This document shows, piece by piece, positions 46,170 through 55,380 of a stretch of DNA of 64,000 bases. This DNA is from Oscillatoria sp. FACHB-1407 (lineage in GTDB: Bacteria > Cyanobacteriota > Cyanobacteriia > Elainellales > Elainellaceae): positions 62,001 through 126,000 of the forward strand of contig NZ_JACJSA010000005.1 of the NCBI RefSeq assembly GCF_014697545.1, read 5' to 3'. Position 1 is the first letter of the stretch, and every line of letters begins with the position of its first letter. The translations under genes were made by a program, and so were the position numbers. Under the pieces are notes generated by a model. That model was given only the letters and a program-made list of their open reading frames with translations, had not been told where the DNA came from and did not search any database.

Positions 46170-46790
46170 GTGAAATTGTTTTATATGCCCGGTGCTTGTT
46201 CTCTTGCTCCGCATATCGTGTTGGAGTGGATTGGGAAGCCTTATGAAGTGGGACGCATCGAGCGAGGTAAAACTCGTGAGCCTGAGTTTTTAGCAATCAA
46301 CCCCGCTGGCAAAGTCCCTGCGCTGATTGAGGATGATGGAGATATTTTGACGGAAGCAGAAGCAATTCTACTTTACCTGGCTGACAAGTTTCCAGAGGTG
46401 AATCTGGGAGCCAGTTCCACTCCTAAAGCGCGATATGAAATGCACAAGTGGATGTCGTATCTCACAGGAGATGTGCATCCTGCCTTTTACCCCTACTTTT
46501 TGCCGCAACGCTACATTGAGGATAAAGCCCAGTTTCACGCGATTCGAGAAGCGGCTTACAAACAGATTGACTTTCACTTTCAACTACTTAATGACTACAT
46601 GGGCGATCGCACTTACATGGTCGAAGATCGGCGGACAGTGCTCGACCCCTATCTGTTTGTGTTCTGTCGGTGGGGTAACTCGTTACCCAAGCCTTTCACC
46701 GATTATCCCAACCTGCATCGGTTTATGATGCAGATGGCAGAAGATGCTGCTGTGCAACGAGTCATGCAAGAGCAAAAAATTAGTCTTTAA
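46170..46790 (+). CDS. glutathione S-transferase
   Basis: About 206 residues with an N-terminal thioredoxin fold: KLFYMPGACSLAPHIVLEWIG, where Ser/Cys of ACSLAPH is the likely glutathione-activating region. NPAGKVPALIEDDG (cis-Pro) and LTEAEAILLYLADKF complete the GSH site, as in beta-class bacterial GSTs. The C-terminal all-helical domain follows. The GTG at 46170 with GGAG ten bases upstream is the best start; the frame opens at 46131 but that extension is not conserved in type. Neighbouring oxidoreductases (SDR, AKR) make a detoxification role plausible. Confidence 0.88.
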   Translation: MKLFYMPGACSLAPHIVLEWIGKPYEVGRIERGKTREPEFLAINPAGKVPALIEDDGDILTEAEAILLYLADKFPEVNLGASSTPKARYEMHKWMSYLTGDVHPAFYPYFLPQRYIEDKAQFHAIREAAYKQIDFHFQLLNDYMGDRTYMVEDRRTVLDPYLFVFCRWGNSLPKPFTDYPNLHRFMMQMAEDAAVQRVMQEQKISL

Positions 46791-46879
46791 GGAATCAGAG
46801 TTACTAACCACCGCTGTAGGGGCGTTAAAAGGTTCTCGATAGGAGAGGTTGTAGTGTCACTGGCATACTAACTGACGTT

Positions 46880-46980
46880 ATCGCTGTAGCCCCATTAATG
46901 GGGCGGAGTTGAGACGGAAAGCTCGCCCAGAATCAGGATTTGAGCCATTACCTTTGTCCTGAGCTTTCTGACCAAAACTA
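46880..46980 (-). repeat. R1 dispersed repeat copy
   Basis: Reverse orientation: TAGCCCCATTAATGGGGCGG ... GGAAAGCTCGCCCAGAATCA ... GAGCTTTCTGACCAAAACTA. It fills most of the 310-bp gap between the GST and SDR genes; the rest of the gap (46791-46879, 46981-47100) holds only leader sequence. Confidence 0.8.
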
Positions 46981-47100
46981 CAGATTAGCAAGAATTGGCA
47001 AGATTTATAGAGCCATTCTCTGAAAAAATACGTATGCAACTCGTGTACATCGTTCAAACACTTAAAGATTAGTACTCATACGATCAGGAGAACGTTGTTT

Positions 47101-48042
47101 ATGAAGCTGACGAATCTGTTGAAGTGGACTCAACTGATTAGTCAAACCCCGTTTAATGCAAACCGTCGTCGAGCCATGTTGCTGGGTGGGGCAAGCTTAG
47201 CAGGACTTGCAACCGTCGCCACTGGGCGACAAGCCGATGCTAATACGCTCAATCCGCCACAACCCAAATCCAGTGCTGATGCAAACGGTCGCTTTGCAGG
47301 AAAAGTGGTGCTGATTACGGGAGCCACATCGGGAATTGGTGAGTCAACCGCACGAGCCGTTGCCATGGAAGGTGCAACTGTCCATTTCTGTGGTCGGCGT
47401 GAAGCACTGGGAGAACAAGTTGCCCAGAGCATTCGGGATGCGGGCGGAAAAGCAACCTATCAACGAGCCGATGTCCGCGTCGAAGAAGATGTGAAAGCTT
47501 TTGTTGAGACGTGCTTACAGCAAAATGGACGGATTGACATTGCCTTTAACAATGCGGGTGTGTTTTTAGATCCAGCCCCATTGCATGAACTTTCTTTAGA
47601 AACCTACCAAGACTTAATGCTGACAAATGCGATGGGTGTTTTTCTAGCCATGAAGTATGAAATTCCCCCCATGCGGCAACAGGGAGGTGGAGTCATTGTT
47701 AACATGTCGTCTGTATCAGGACATGTGGGATTTGCCAACTTCAGTCCTTACAATGCCAGCAAGCACGCGGTGATGGGATTGACTAAAGCAGCCGCACTTG
47801 AAAACGCGGATCACAACATTCGCATTAACTCGATCTCACCACTAGCAGTCGATACACCAATGCTGCGTCAGTCCTTTCAGGATCAGGGCTTGACCTATGA
47901 TCAAGCGACTCCAACGATGGTGACGAAGCGCATTATGACGGGTGAAGAGATGGCACGAGCCGTCATGTTTCTATCATCTGACGATGCGACGTCGGTCACT
48001 GGAATGGATTTGGATGTGACGGGAGGGCACTTAGCGCGATAA
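47101..48042 (+). CDS. Tat-exported short-chain dehydrogenase/reductase
   Basis: A 313-residue SDR. The N-terminus carries a twin-arginine signal: NRRRAMLLGGASLAGLATVA (about residues 21-40), which is unusual for SDRs. The mature enzyme has the cofactor motif VLITGATSGIGESTARAVA, an NADP-type basic residue (CGRREALG), NNAG (FNNAGVF), catalytic Ser in MSSVSG and YNASKHAV (Tyr and Lys). It is thus a complete classical SDR folded in the cytoplasm and exported with cofactor. The ATG at 47101 is used. The next gene, a DUF1772-like membrane protein, follows on the same strand after 149 bp. Confidence 0.9.
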   Translation: MKLTNLLKWTQLISQTPFNANRRRAMLLGGASLAGLATVATGRQADANTLNPPQPKSSADANGRFAGKVVLITGATSGIGESTARAVAMEGATVHFCGRREALGEQVAQSIRDAGGKATYQRADVRVEEDVKAFVETCLQQNGRIDIAFNNAGVFLDPAPLHELSLETYQDLMLTNAMGVFLAMKYEIPPMRQQGGGVIVNMSSVSGHVGFANFSPYNASKHAVMGLTKAAALENADHNIRINSISPLAVDTPMLRQSFQDQGLTYDQATPTMVTKRIMTGEEMARAVMFLSSDDATSVTGMDLDVTGGHLAR

Positions 48043-48191
48043 GTCTTTATGAAGGAGCCAATGAATCGCTCAACTCGACGACAGATGGGATTCATTGACA
48101 ACCCTTTGGGAAACAGGCGATCGCCCCTTTTGATAGTGGTTATTGTTTTGCGACAGAAATTTAAATGAAGCAAAAACGTTGGGAATAGGGA

Positions 48192-48653
48192 ATGGTTTTA
48201 GTGATTCTGGCTCTGCTTCTAAACTCTGCTTTGCTAATGGGTAATGAGTTTGCAGTCGCCGCTTTTATCCATCCATCGCTGTCTGGTAAAGATCATCGCT
48301 CAAATCTGGTAGTGATACAACACTTTGCCAATCTCTATGGTAGAGTGATGCCCATATGGATGGGAGTGACAACCGCATTACACATAATTGTGTGTGTTAT
48401 GGCGTGGTTTTATTCTCCACTCGTGTTTTCCTGGCTACTTGCAGCAGCTCTCATCTGGATTATCGTCATTCCTTACAGTTTGTTCTTTCCAGTACCTCTC
48501 AACAATCAAGTTAAGGAATGGGATCTCAACAATTTACCTGCTAATTGGGAAGTTATTAGAAACCGATGGGACATCTATAACTGGATTAGAGTCATGTTGC
48601 TAATGACTGCATTTATTGCATTGTCAATTGGCTTTAGATTAACTGTGGAGTAA
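48192..48653 (+). CDS. DUF1772-like membrane protein
   Basis: A 153-residue protein with four membrane segments: LVILALLLNSALLMGNEFAV, IWMGVTTALHIIVCVMAWF, FSWLLAAALIWIIVIPYSLF and MLLMTAFIALSIGF. PVPLNNQVKEWDLNN and the following NRWDIYNWIRV match the N-x-x-I and R-W-x-x-x-x-x-R motifs of DUF1772, a family that includes anthrone oxygenase-like proteins. The function here is unknown. It lies eight bases upstream of a small hypothetical gene and is probably co-transcribed. Confidence 0.75.
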   Translation: MVLVILALLLNSALLMGNEFAVAAFIHPSLSGKDHRSNLVVIQHFANLYGRVMPIWMGVTTALHIIVCVMAWFYSPLVFSWLLAAALIWIIVIPYSLFFPVPLNNQVKEWDLNNLPANWEVIRNRWDIYNWIRVMLLMTAFIALSIGFRLTVE

Positions 48654-48660
48654 TACTGTT

Positions 48661-48891
48661 ATGACATCGTCAACCTCTGATTTAGCGATCGCAACTGCAT
48701 TTGAAACTTGGCTGAGAGAGCAGATTTTGCAGTTGAGTGTTGACACATTGAAGTCAAAAGCCGTTACTTGTACTGCCTGTGGAGAAGTCCTGGGTGCATA
48801 CATCATTGACTATCAGGGACACCAGTCCCGTTACTCACCAGCAGAGGCATATGCATTTCTCAAATTCATTGAAGCAACGGCAACTAACTAA
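48661..48891 (+). CDS. small hypothetical protein
   Basis: A 76-residue soluble protein with one CTAC pair (AVTCTACGEVLGAYIIDYQG) and a helical C-terminus. The start is seven bases after the stop of the DUF1772-like gene, supporting a real coding sequence in the same transcript. No family was recognised. The single Cys pair is too little to claim zinc binding. Confidence 0.5.
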   Translation: MTSSTSDLAIATAFETWLREQILQLSVDTLKSKAVTCTACGEVLGAYIIDYQGHQSRYSPAEAYAFLKFIEATATN

Positions 48892-48918
48892 AGCCAACCT
48901 TCGGGCAGAGGTGCTGTT

Positions 48919-49134
48919 TTGAGGGGCAACAATACCTGCGTGCTAGATGTTCACCGGGGATGGAGCAAGCCTGGAGCAGGCAATAACATCGATCAACTCT
49001 GGGCACTGCTCCTTCACATCAAGAGCGATCGCATTGTAGAAGCGGTTAACTGTTTTGGCGATCAACAGGCTGCGATGCCTTCTGGAACACCGACTCACTG
49101 ACACCAATTTGCGATCGCCTCACTCAGGATTATG
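48919..49134 (+). pseudogene. remnant of a SnoaL-like (NTF2-fold) protein
   Basis: Residues LWALLLHIKSDRIVEAVNCFGDQQAA resemble the strand near the C-terminus of SnoaL-like polyketide cyclase family proteins. A one-base shift in GCTGCGATGCC restores DAFWNTDSLTP in the next frame. No N-terminal part is found upstream, so a truncated and frameshifted remnant is likely. The region 48892-49376 otherwise contains R1 and no gene. Confidence 0.4.
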
Positions 49135-49140
49135 GATTTA

Positions 49141-49240
49141 TAGCCATAGCCACATTCAATGGGGCGGAAGCGAGTCAGAAAGCTTCCCAGAATCAGGGTT
49201 TGAGCCATTGCCTTTGTCCTAAACTTGCTGACCAAAGCTA
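49141..49240 (-). repeat. R1 dispersed repeat copy
   Basis: TAGCCATAGCCACATTCAAT ... GAGTCAGAAAGCTTCCC ... GAGCCATTGCC ... CTTGCTGACCAAAGCTA. One internal arm (ACTTGC) is mutated, so pairing is weaker than in other copies. It lies 136 bp upstream of the aldo/keto reductase gene. Confidence 0.8.
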
Positions 49241-49376
49241 GAACAAATCCGCAAACGGGACAGGCGGGTTTAGCAGAGCCATCTGTACCCAACAATGAAT
49301 GTGACGACAAAACTCGCCCCGAACAAATATCCAACTTACTTCAATTCCCATGCCTTAACGTTAAGGAGTACTGTTC

Positions 49377-50477
49377 ATGTCGCTTGCTGCTTACTACACC
49401 CTCGGACGATCTGGTTTGCGCGTCAGTCGTCTTTCCCTCGGCACGATGACCTTTGGCACCGAATGGGGGTGGGGTTCCGATGAAGAGACGGCTCGCCAGA
49501 TGTTCAATACCTACGTGGATGCCGGAGGCAACTTTGTTGATACGGCAGACCTCTACACCAACGGCACAAGCGAGATGTGGACGGGTAAGTTCATTGCAGA
49601 ACGCAATCTGCGCGATCGCATCGTCGTTGCCACCAAGTTCACCTACAGTTCTGATCCCAGCAATCCAAATGCAGGCGGTAACGGGCGCAAAAATATCATG
49701 CGGGCGTTAGAAGGCTCGTTAAAACGGTTAGGAACCGACTACATCGATCTCTACTTTCTCCATACGTGGGATCGCATTACCCCGGCTGAAGAAGTGATGC
49801 GAACGCTGGATGATCTGGTGCGATCGGGCAAGGTGCGGCATGTGGGCTTGAGCGATACTCCCGCCTGGTATGCGGCACGGGCACAAACCCTGGCAGAATG
49901 GCGCGGCTATGAACCCATCAGTTCCCTGCAACTGGAATATTCGCTGGTGGAACGCAATATCGAGCGAGAATTTATTCCTTTGGGGTTAGAACTGGGCATG
50001 GGCATCATGGTGTGGAGTCCCCTGGCGAGTGGCTTACTCAGCGGCAAATATCGCCCCAGTGAAGGCGTGTTGAATGCGGAGGGACGACTGGACACGCTCA
50101 AGGATAGCCAGAATCCGGCATTTCAAAAGTTTAGCGATCGCAACTGGAAGATTGTCACCGAGTTGGAAGCCGTTGCCAAAGAACTGGGACAGAGCATGGC
50201 GCAGGTTGCGGTCAACTGGACAGCGACACGACCGGGGGTGGGTTCCGTCATCGTGGGTGCGACCAAACTATCGCAGCTTGAAGACAACCTCAAAGCTCTA
50301 GATTTTGAGTTGCCCCAAGAACTGAGCGATCGCCTGGATGCAGTGGGTCGTCCAGACATCCAGTTCCCCTACAGCTTCTTTGATGCGAGCCATCAGACGA
50401 TGATTCACGGCAATCACTCCGTTGGTGTCAAACCGAGTGGATACTATCCCAATGTCCTGATTCAACCTGCGTCATGA
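49377..50477 (+). CDS. aldo/keto reductase
   Basis: A 366-residue NADPH-dependent reductase with TIM-barrel motifs: LGRSGLRVSRLSLGTMTFG at the start, catalytic Asp/Tyr in FVDTADLYTNGTSE, Lys in VVATKFTY, His in YFLHTWDRITP and the cofactor loop WSPLASGLLSGKYRP. The C-terminal VIVGATKLSQLEDNLKALDF is the usual NADP-binding end. GGAG lies ahead of the ATG (AAGGAGTACTGTTCATG). The stop codon overlaps the start of the following MFS gene by four bases, so the two are coupled; the pair may reduce and export a toxic carbonyl compound or its product. Confidence 0.93.
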   Translation: MSLAAYYTLGRSGLRVSRLSLGTMTFGTEWGWGSDEETARQMFNTYVDAGGNFVDTADLYTNGTSEMWTGKFIAERNLRDRIVVATKFTYSSDPSNPNAGGNGRKNIMRALEGSLKRLGTDYIDLYFLHTWDRITPAEEVMRTLDDLVRSGKVRHVGLSDTPAWYAARAQTLAEWRGYEPISSLQLEYSLVERNIEREFIPLGLELGMGIMVWSPLASGLLSGKYRPSEGVLNAEGRLDTLKDSQNPAFQKFSDRNWKIVTELEAVAKELGQSMAQVAVNWTATRPGVGSVIVGATKLSQLEDNLKALDFELPQELSDRLDAVGRPDIQFPYSFFDASHQTMIHGNHSVGVKPSGYYPNVLIQPAS

Positions 50478-51646
50478 AACTTCAAAGCCCCAACTCCCTC
50501 CTCGTCAAACTCACCCTTCTGGTTTGCAGTAGCCTCACGGTGATGGCGGGCGCAACGATCGCTCCCTCCTTACCCGCCATGCAGGATCACTTCGCCGCAA
50601 CGCCCAATGCCGCCTATTGGGTACGACTGGTGCTAACGGTTCCGGCTCTCTTTATTGCGATTGGTGCCCCTTTTGTCGGCACAATGATCGATCGTGCGGG
50701 TCGCAAACCGTTGTTGACTCTGGCGGTGTTACTCTACGGCATTGCAGGCAGTTCTGGAGCGATATTGAATGCGATCGGTTTGATTCTGGTGGGTCGAGTG
50801 TTGTTGGGCTTAAGTGTGGCAGGGATCATGACCACTGCCACAGCCCTGATCGCTGACTACTACGTTGGAGCCGTGCGTGCTCAGTTTTTAGGGTTTCAAG
50901 CGGCATTCATGGGGTTGGGTGGGGTCGTATTTCTCCTGCTGGGTGGTTTTCTGGCAGATATCAGTTGGCGGATGCCCTTTCTGATCTACCTGCTGGCGTT
51001 GCTGATTTTGCCGTTAGTGGTGTTTGTCCTGCCGGAGCCTAATCGCAGCAGTGAGGCTCAACAAACAACTCACGAACCTGCTCCCCCCTTTCCCTGGACA
51101 ATCACCGCCCTGACATATGCGGCAGCCCTGTTGTCACAGGTCGTGTTTTACCTCATCCCGGCACAACTGCCGTTCTACCTCCGGCAACTGATCAGTGCCA
51201 ACGCTTCTCAAAGTGGATTCGCGATCGCCCTTGCTACGTTGTTTAGTGCGGCAAGTGCGATCGCTTACAAGCAAATCAAAGCCCGTCTGACGTTTATGGG
51301 CATCTACACGATCGCTTTTCTATCGATGGCGGTAGGGTATGTCATCATCAGCCTTGCCACGGGCTATGGCATGGTTCTTGTCGGCTTAGCGATCGCCGGA
51401 GCGGGATTAGGGCTACTCATGCCCAACATGAATGTCTGTCTAACGTCTGTTACGCCTGGTGCTATGCGAGGTCGGGTATTGGGTGGCTTAACGACTGCAT
51501 TTTTCTTTGGTCAATTTATTTCGCCCGTGCTCAGTCAACCGATGAGTGGAGCCATTGGGCTAGATCTGACCTACCGATTGGCTGGTGGGTTGATGTTTGT
51601 GATGGGGGCGATCGCGCTGGTATTAGGGCAATTGTGGAAGCAATAA
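50474..51646 (+). CDS. MFS efflux transporter
   Basis: A 390-residue inner-membrane transporter with 12 predicted helices. The TM2-TM3 loop is GTMIDRAGRKPLLTLAV and the region GRVLLGLSVAGIMTTATALI fits TM4; ADYYVGAVRAQFLGFQAAFM fits the TM4-TM5 signature of drug/proton antiporters. The second-half loop around MPNMNVCLTSVTPGAMRGRV is also family-like. It starts inside the end of the aldo/keto reductase gene (ATGA), so it belongs to that operon. The substrate is unknown. Confidence 0.9.
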   Translation: MKLQSPNSLLVKLTLLVCSSLTVMAGATIAPSLPAMQDHFAATPNAAYWVRLVLTVPALFIAIGAPFVGTMIDRAGRKPLLTLAVLLYGIAGSSGAILNAIGLILVGRVLLGLSVAGIMTTATALIADYYVGAVRAQFLGFQAAFMGLGGVVFLLLGGFLADISWRMPFLIYLLALLILPLVVFVLPEPNRSSEAQQTTHEPAPPFPWTITALTYAAALLSQVVFYLIPAQLPFYLRQLISANASQSGFAIALATLFSAASAIAYKQIKARLTFMGIYTIAFLSMAVGYVIISLATGYGMVLVGLAIAGAGLGLLMPNMNVCLTSVTPGAMRGRVLGGLTTAFFFGQFISPVLSQPMSGAIGLDLTYRLAGGLMFVMGAIALVLGQLWKQ

Positions 51647-51755
51647 TGTTGCAGCTGTAAAAAATTATTTCAAGTGGGGGATTTGCGAGCAGCCAAGTTT
51701 TCAGGTATATCTGAAGCAAGCTTAAGATTGTATTAGGATTCTTGAGTTTCTCTAA

Positions 51756-51861
51756 TGCTACGGCAACTGGCAATCCGTTGAGACAAGCGGGTGTAGGGCT
51801 TCGTCCCAGCCAGGGGTTCCACCCCTGCACCCTATTCTCACTAACCCTTCCGTTGCTGTAA
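51756..51861 (-). repeat. R3 dispersed repeat copy
   Basis: CTACGGCAACTGGC ... CGGGTGTAGGGCTTCGTCCC ... AGCCAGGGGTTCCACCCCTG ... CCGTTGCTGTAA. It is in the 395-bp gap between the MFS gene and the photosensor kinase gene; the rest (51862-52041) holds only leader sequence without a recognised promoter. Confidence 0.75.
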
Positions 51862-52041
51862 TTAATCCTCCCCCATGCCGATCCCATGGGTTTTGAGCAG
51901 CGAATCCTCCAAGTGAAATGCTTCTCGCAACTCATCCTGACCCCAAGACCATGACTTTTGGAGCGTAATTGGGAATAATGCTGGGGAGCTTGAGCCGTAT
52001 CACGATTGTCAGAAGTTCAGGCATAAGCTGCTCAGATCCTC

Positions 52042-54225
52042 ATGCAACCACACACCCAAGCTACTCTCAAGCCCCGCCTGGAAGTGGCGATCGACTCGTC
52101 CCCATTGACTGTTGAACCTGCCACCTCATTGTGGGAAGCCTTATCAATCATGAGTAAGGCTCAAGCAAGCTGCGCTCTTCCCGGACTGGAATTATCTCTC
52201 AATTGGAATTTAAGAAACCAGGCGCGTGCCAGTTCCATTTGGGTGGTCGAAGACCGTCAGGTGCTGGGTGTTTTGACTGAAGCCGATGCACTCCGGTGGA
52301 TTGTGTCTGGACAAGATTTAGCTTCCATCCCCGTCAGTGAGGTGATGGCACAACCCGCGATCGCCCTCCTGTCCTCAGAGGAGCAAGACGTGTTTACAGC
52401 CCTTGCCCTCTTGCGAGAACATCACACGCAAGCCTTGCCTGTCGTTGATGCTCAAAATTCCTTCTTAGGAGTGATATCCATTGCAGGCATCCGCAGTGCC
52501 CTGCAATTGGACGAGTTGCTGAAATCGAAACCATTGACCAGCGTCCTCCTAACTCCAATTCTGCAAGCCCCTGTCACAACCCCTGTTTTGGAGTTAGCAC
52601 GGTTGATGAGCGACAACCAGAGCGATTGTGTCGTGATCACGGCAGCAACCACAGAAGAACCAACTCTGATTGGCATGGTTTTTGCAAAAGACGTGATTCA
52701 GCTTCGGATTCTGGGGCAAGATCTGGCTCACCTCACAGCTCAAGCCATCATGGGCACACCGTTGCTTTGTTTTCCTCCAGAACAATCGGTTTTGGCGGCT
52801 TATTGGGAGATGCAGCAACAGCAGGTACAACGGTTTGTCGTCTCGGAGGATGGCAAGATCCCCCTGGGCATCGTGACACCCACCAGTTTTTTGCAGACCC
52901 TCGATCTCAACACGATGCAATCTGTCGAGGCAGAGGTGCAGCAGTCGGTTGAACAGTTTGCACTCACCCGAACTGCACCTGAGTCAGCGATCGCCCCAGC
53001 AGCAGTGGCGTTAAGTCCCAGTGATTCAGCCGACCTGCTGGAACAACTGAAATGCAGCCGTCTCTTGTCTACCATGGCGTTGCATATCCGAGAGTCGCTC
53101 AATCTCGATGAAATTTTGCAAACAGCAGTCAATGAGGTCCGGCAGTTTCTCCAAACCGATCGGGTTTTGATCTACCAGTTCAACCCCGATATGAGCGGGA
53201 CAGTAGTCGTAGAATCCCTGGCAGCGGGTTGGCATCCCGCCCTGCACAGCACCATCCAGGACACATGCTTTGGCAAAAATTATGCTCATGCATACAAGGC
53301 TGGACGCACACAAGTTGTAGAAGATATTTATGCCGCAGGGCTAACTCAGTGCCACATTGACATTCTGGTGTTGTTTGATATCCGAGCCAGTCTCGTCGTG
53401 CCTATCCTCCAAGGGGAGCATTTGTGGGGGTTGCTCTGTGCTTATCATTGCTCTGCACCTCGTCGCTGGCAGTCTTTTGAAGTTGACCTGCTAAAACAAC
53501 TGGCAATTCATGTGGCGATCGCCATCCAACAATCGGAGCTTTATCAGCAAGCTCAAACTGAATTAAATGAACGTAAACGAGCCGAAGAACAGCTCAAACT
53601 CTCCTTGAAGGAAAAAGAATCTCTCCTCAAGGAAATTCATCATCGTGTTAAGAACAACTTGCAAATTATCTCCAGCGTTTTGAGGTTGCAATCAGATTAC
53701 ATTAAGGACGAAAAAATCTTGGCTCTTTTCAATGAAAGCCAACATCGAATTCGTTCAATGGCACTCATTCATGAAAAACTCTACCAATCTAAAGATTTAT
53801 CTAGCATTCATATGGGCGACTATATTGATGATTTAACTAATAGTTTGCTGCGCTCTTATGGAGCAATGTCACACAACATCTTGCTTCAGGCAGAAGTAGA
53901 TAATGTTTGGCTTGATATTGATAAAGCGATTCCCTGTGGTTTGATTATTAATGAACTCATTTCTAATGCCTTAAAGCACGCTTTCCCAAATCCGACTGAT
54001 TCAGAACACCAAAACAATATAATTCGTGTTGATATTCATCAAACAAATGCAGCTCGCTTTCAATTAAAGATTAGCGACAATGGCATCGGTTTACCGAAAG
54101 AGATTGACTTTCGTAATACAGAATCGTTAGGTTTAGAGTTAGTTTGTATTTTTACAGAACAATTGGGTGGCGAGATTGAGCTAAATCGTGAACAAGGAAC
54201 AAGTTTCACAATCACCTTCCCATAG
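52042..54225 (+). CDS. cyanobacteriochrome histidine kinase: CBS pairs-DXCF GAF-HisKA_2-HATPase
   Basis: A 727-residue soluble sensor. Two CBS pairs occupy about 5-305 (repeats such as [15 protein letters not shown] and [14 protein letters not shown]). A phytochrome-type GAF domain follows (about 355-510) with both Cys sites of a DXCF cyanobacteriochrome: DTCF (Cys409) and the bilin-attachment pair CH in [19 protein letters not shown] (Cys437-His438). The kinase is HisKA_2 type ([16 protein letters not shown], phospho-His about 533) with HATPase [10 protein letters not shown]. It should sense light, probably in the blue/green range as for other DXCF members, and adenine nucleotides through the CBS domains. 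A receiver-kinase gene follows by 29 bp. Confidence 0.88.
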   Translation: MQPHTQATLKPRLEVAIDSSPLTVEPATSLWEALSIMSKAQASCALPGLELSLNWNLRNQARASSIWVVEDRQVLGVLTEADALRWIVSGQDLASIPVSEVMAQPAIALLSSEEQDVFTALALLREHHTQALPVVDAQNSFLGVISIAGIRSALQLDELLKSKPLTSVLLTPILQAPVTTPVLELARLMSDNQSDCVVITAATTEEPTLIGMVFAKDVIQLRILGQDLAHLTAQAIMGTPLLCFPPEQSVLAAYWEMQQQQVQRFVVSEDGKIPLGIVTPTSFLQTLDLNTMQSVEAEVQQSVEQFALTRTAPESAIAPAAVALSPSDSADLLEQLKCSRLLSTMALHIRESLNLDEILQTAVNEVRQFLQTDRVLIYQFNPDMSGTVVVESLAAGWHPALHSTIQDTCFGKNYAHAYKAGRTQVVEDIYAAGLTQCHIDILVLFDIRASLVVPILQGEHLWGLLCAYHCSAPRRWQSFEVDLLKQLAIHVAIAIQQSELYQQAQTELNERKRAEEQLKLSLKEKESLLKEIHHRVKNNLQIISSVLRLQSDYIKDEKILALFNESQHRIRSMALIHEKLYQSKDLSSIHMGDYIDDLTNSLLRSYGAMSHNILLQAEVDNVWLDIDKAIPCGLIINELISNALKHAFPNPTDSEHQNNIIRVDIHQTNAARFQLKISDNGIGLPKEIDFRNTESLGLELVCIFTEQLGGEIELNREQGTSFTITFP

Positions 54226-54254
54226 CCAGAGATAATTATTAAAGGACCAGTAAA

Positions 54255-55364
54255 ATGGTTGGCGAAAAAGTGTTAGTGGTAGAAGATGAGCGAGTCGTCG
54301 CCAGGGATATTGAAAAACGACTTAAAAAGCTGGGCTATTTTGTTGTGGCTTCTGTTGCATCTGGTGAAGAAGCACTGCAAAAAGCAGCCGACCTGCGTCC
54401 TGATTTAGTATTAATGGACATCCAAATCAAAGGAGAGATGGATGGCATTGAAACGGCTGAACAAATCCGGACTGAGTTAGATATTCCAGTGATCTATTTA
54501 ACCGCTTATGCCGATGAAGACACACTACAACGGGCAAAAGTAACAGAACCTTTTGGTTATATTGTTAAGCCTTTTGATGAGAGAGACTTGCATGTGGCGA
54601 TCGAAGTCGCTCTACGAAGACGATTAGCTGAGGCGGCCGTTCGGGTTGCTCTTAAAAAAGAAAAAGAACTGAGCGAACTAAAGTCTCGTTTTTGGTCGAT
54701 GGTGGTTCACGAATTTCGCAATCCGTTGGCTTCGATCCTATCGTCGGCTCAATTGCTGGAGCGACATGGACATGATTTAGTCGAAGAACGAAGGCGGGAA
54801 TATCTGTACCTCATCCAAAATTCAATTCGTTCTTTAGACAGTTTGTTAAATGATATTTTGCACCTATCTCAAGCTGAGAGGCAGGTGTTGGAGTTTGATC
54901 CGCAACCTATCCAGCTAGAGAGTTTTTGCCAACAAACCATCGAAGAAATGCTGTTTAGTACTGGGTTCTCACACCAGATTATTTTTAATCCTCAGGGAAG
55001 CTTTAAAGATGTTTGTTTAGACCAAAAGTTGTTGTGGCATATTCTCACTAATTTGTTATCCAATGCGATTAAATATTCTCCTCAAGGAGGAGTTATTTAT
55101 CTTGACGTCATTTGTCCTAACGGAGAGGTTATTTTTAGGATCAAAGACTCCGGCATCGGCATTCCACCAGAGGATCAACAACATCTATTTCAGCCGTTTC
55201 ACAGAGCCGAAAATGTCGGCAGCATTCCGGGAACAGGGTTAGGGCTAACCATGGTTAAAAGCTGCTTAGACCTGCATCATGGAGAAATTTCCTTTGAAAG
55301 TGAAGTCGGTAGAGGCACGACATTTACGGTCAAACTGTTTTCAAGCTGTCGTGTGCCTAACTGA
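54255..55364 (+). CDS. response regulator-histidine kinase (REC-HisKA-HATPase)
   Basis: A 369-residue soluble protein. The N-terminal receiver (about 1-125) has LVVEDERVVARDI, phospho-Asp in LVLMDIQIKGEMDG, VIYLTAYADE and VKPFDERD. HisKA has MVVHEFRNPLASILSSAQLL (His in VHEFRNP). HATPase has NLLSNAIKYS, KDSGIGIPPEDQ and GTGLGLTMVKS. It lies 29 bp after the cyanobacteriochrome kinase, and a GGACC purine-poor leader precedes the ATG. It is the probable receiver of light signals from that kinase and then passes them on by its own kinase domain. Confidence 0.93.
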   Translation: MVGEKVLVVEDERVVARDIEKRLKKLGYFVVASVASGEEALQKAADLRPDLVLMDIQIKGEMDGIETAEQIRTELDIPVIYLTAYADEDTLQRAKVTEPFGYIVKPFDERDLHVAIEVALRRRLAEAAVRVALKKEKELSELKSRFWSMVVHEFRNPLASILSSAQLLERHGHDLVEERRREYLYLIQNSIRSLDSLLNDILHLSQAERQVLEFDPQPIQLESFCQQTIEEMLFSTGFSHQIIFNPQGSFKDVCLDQKLLWHILTNLLSNAIKYSPQGGVIYLDVICPNGEVIFRIKDSGIGIPPEDQQHLFQPFHRAENVGSIPGTGLGLTMVKSCLDLHHGEISFESEVGRGTTFTVKLFSSCRVPN

Positions 55365-55380
55365 TGTCAGGGATGGTTAA

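Noticed and set aside
48661-48891. Zinc ribbon in the small protein
   Set aside because: Only one Cys-x-x-Cys pair, so a zinc site cannot be supported.
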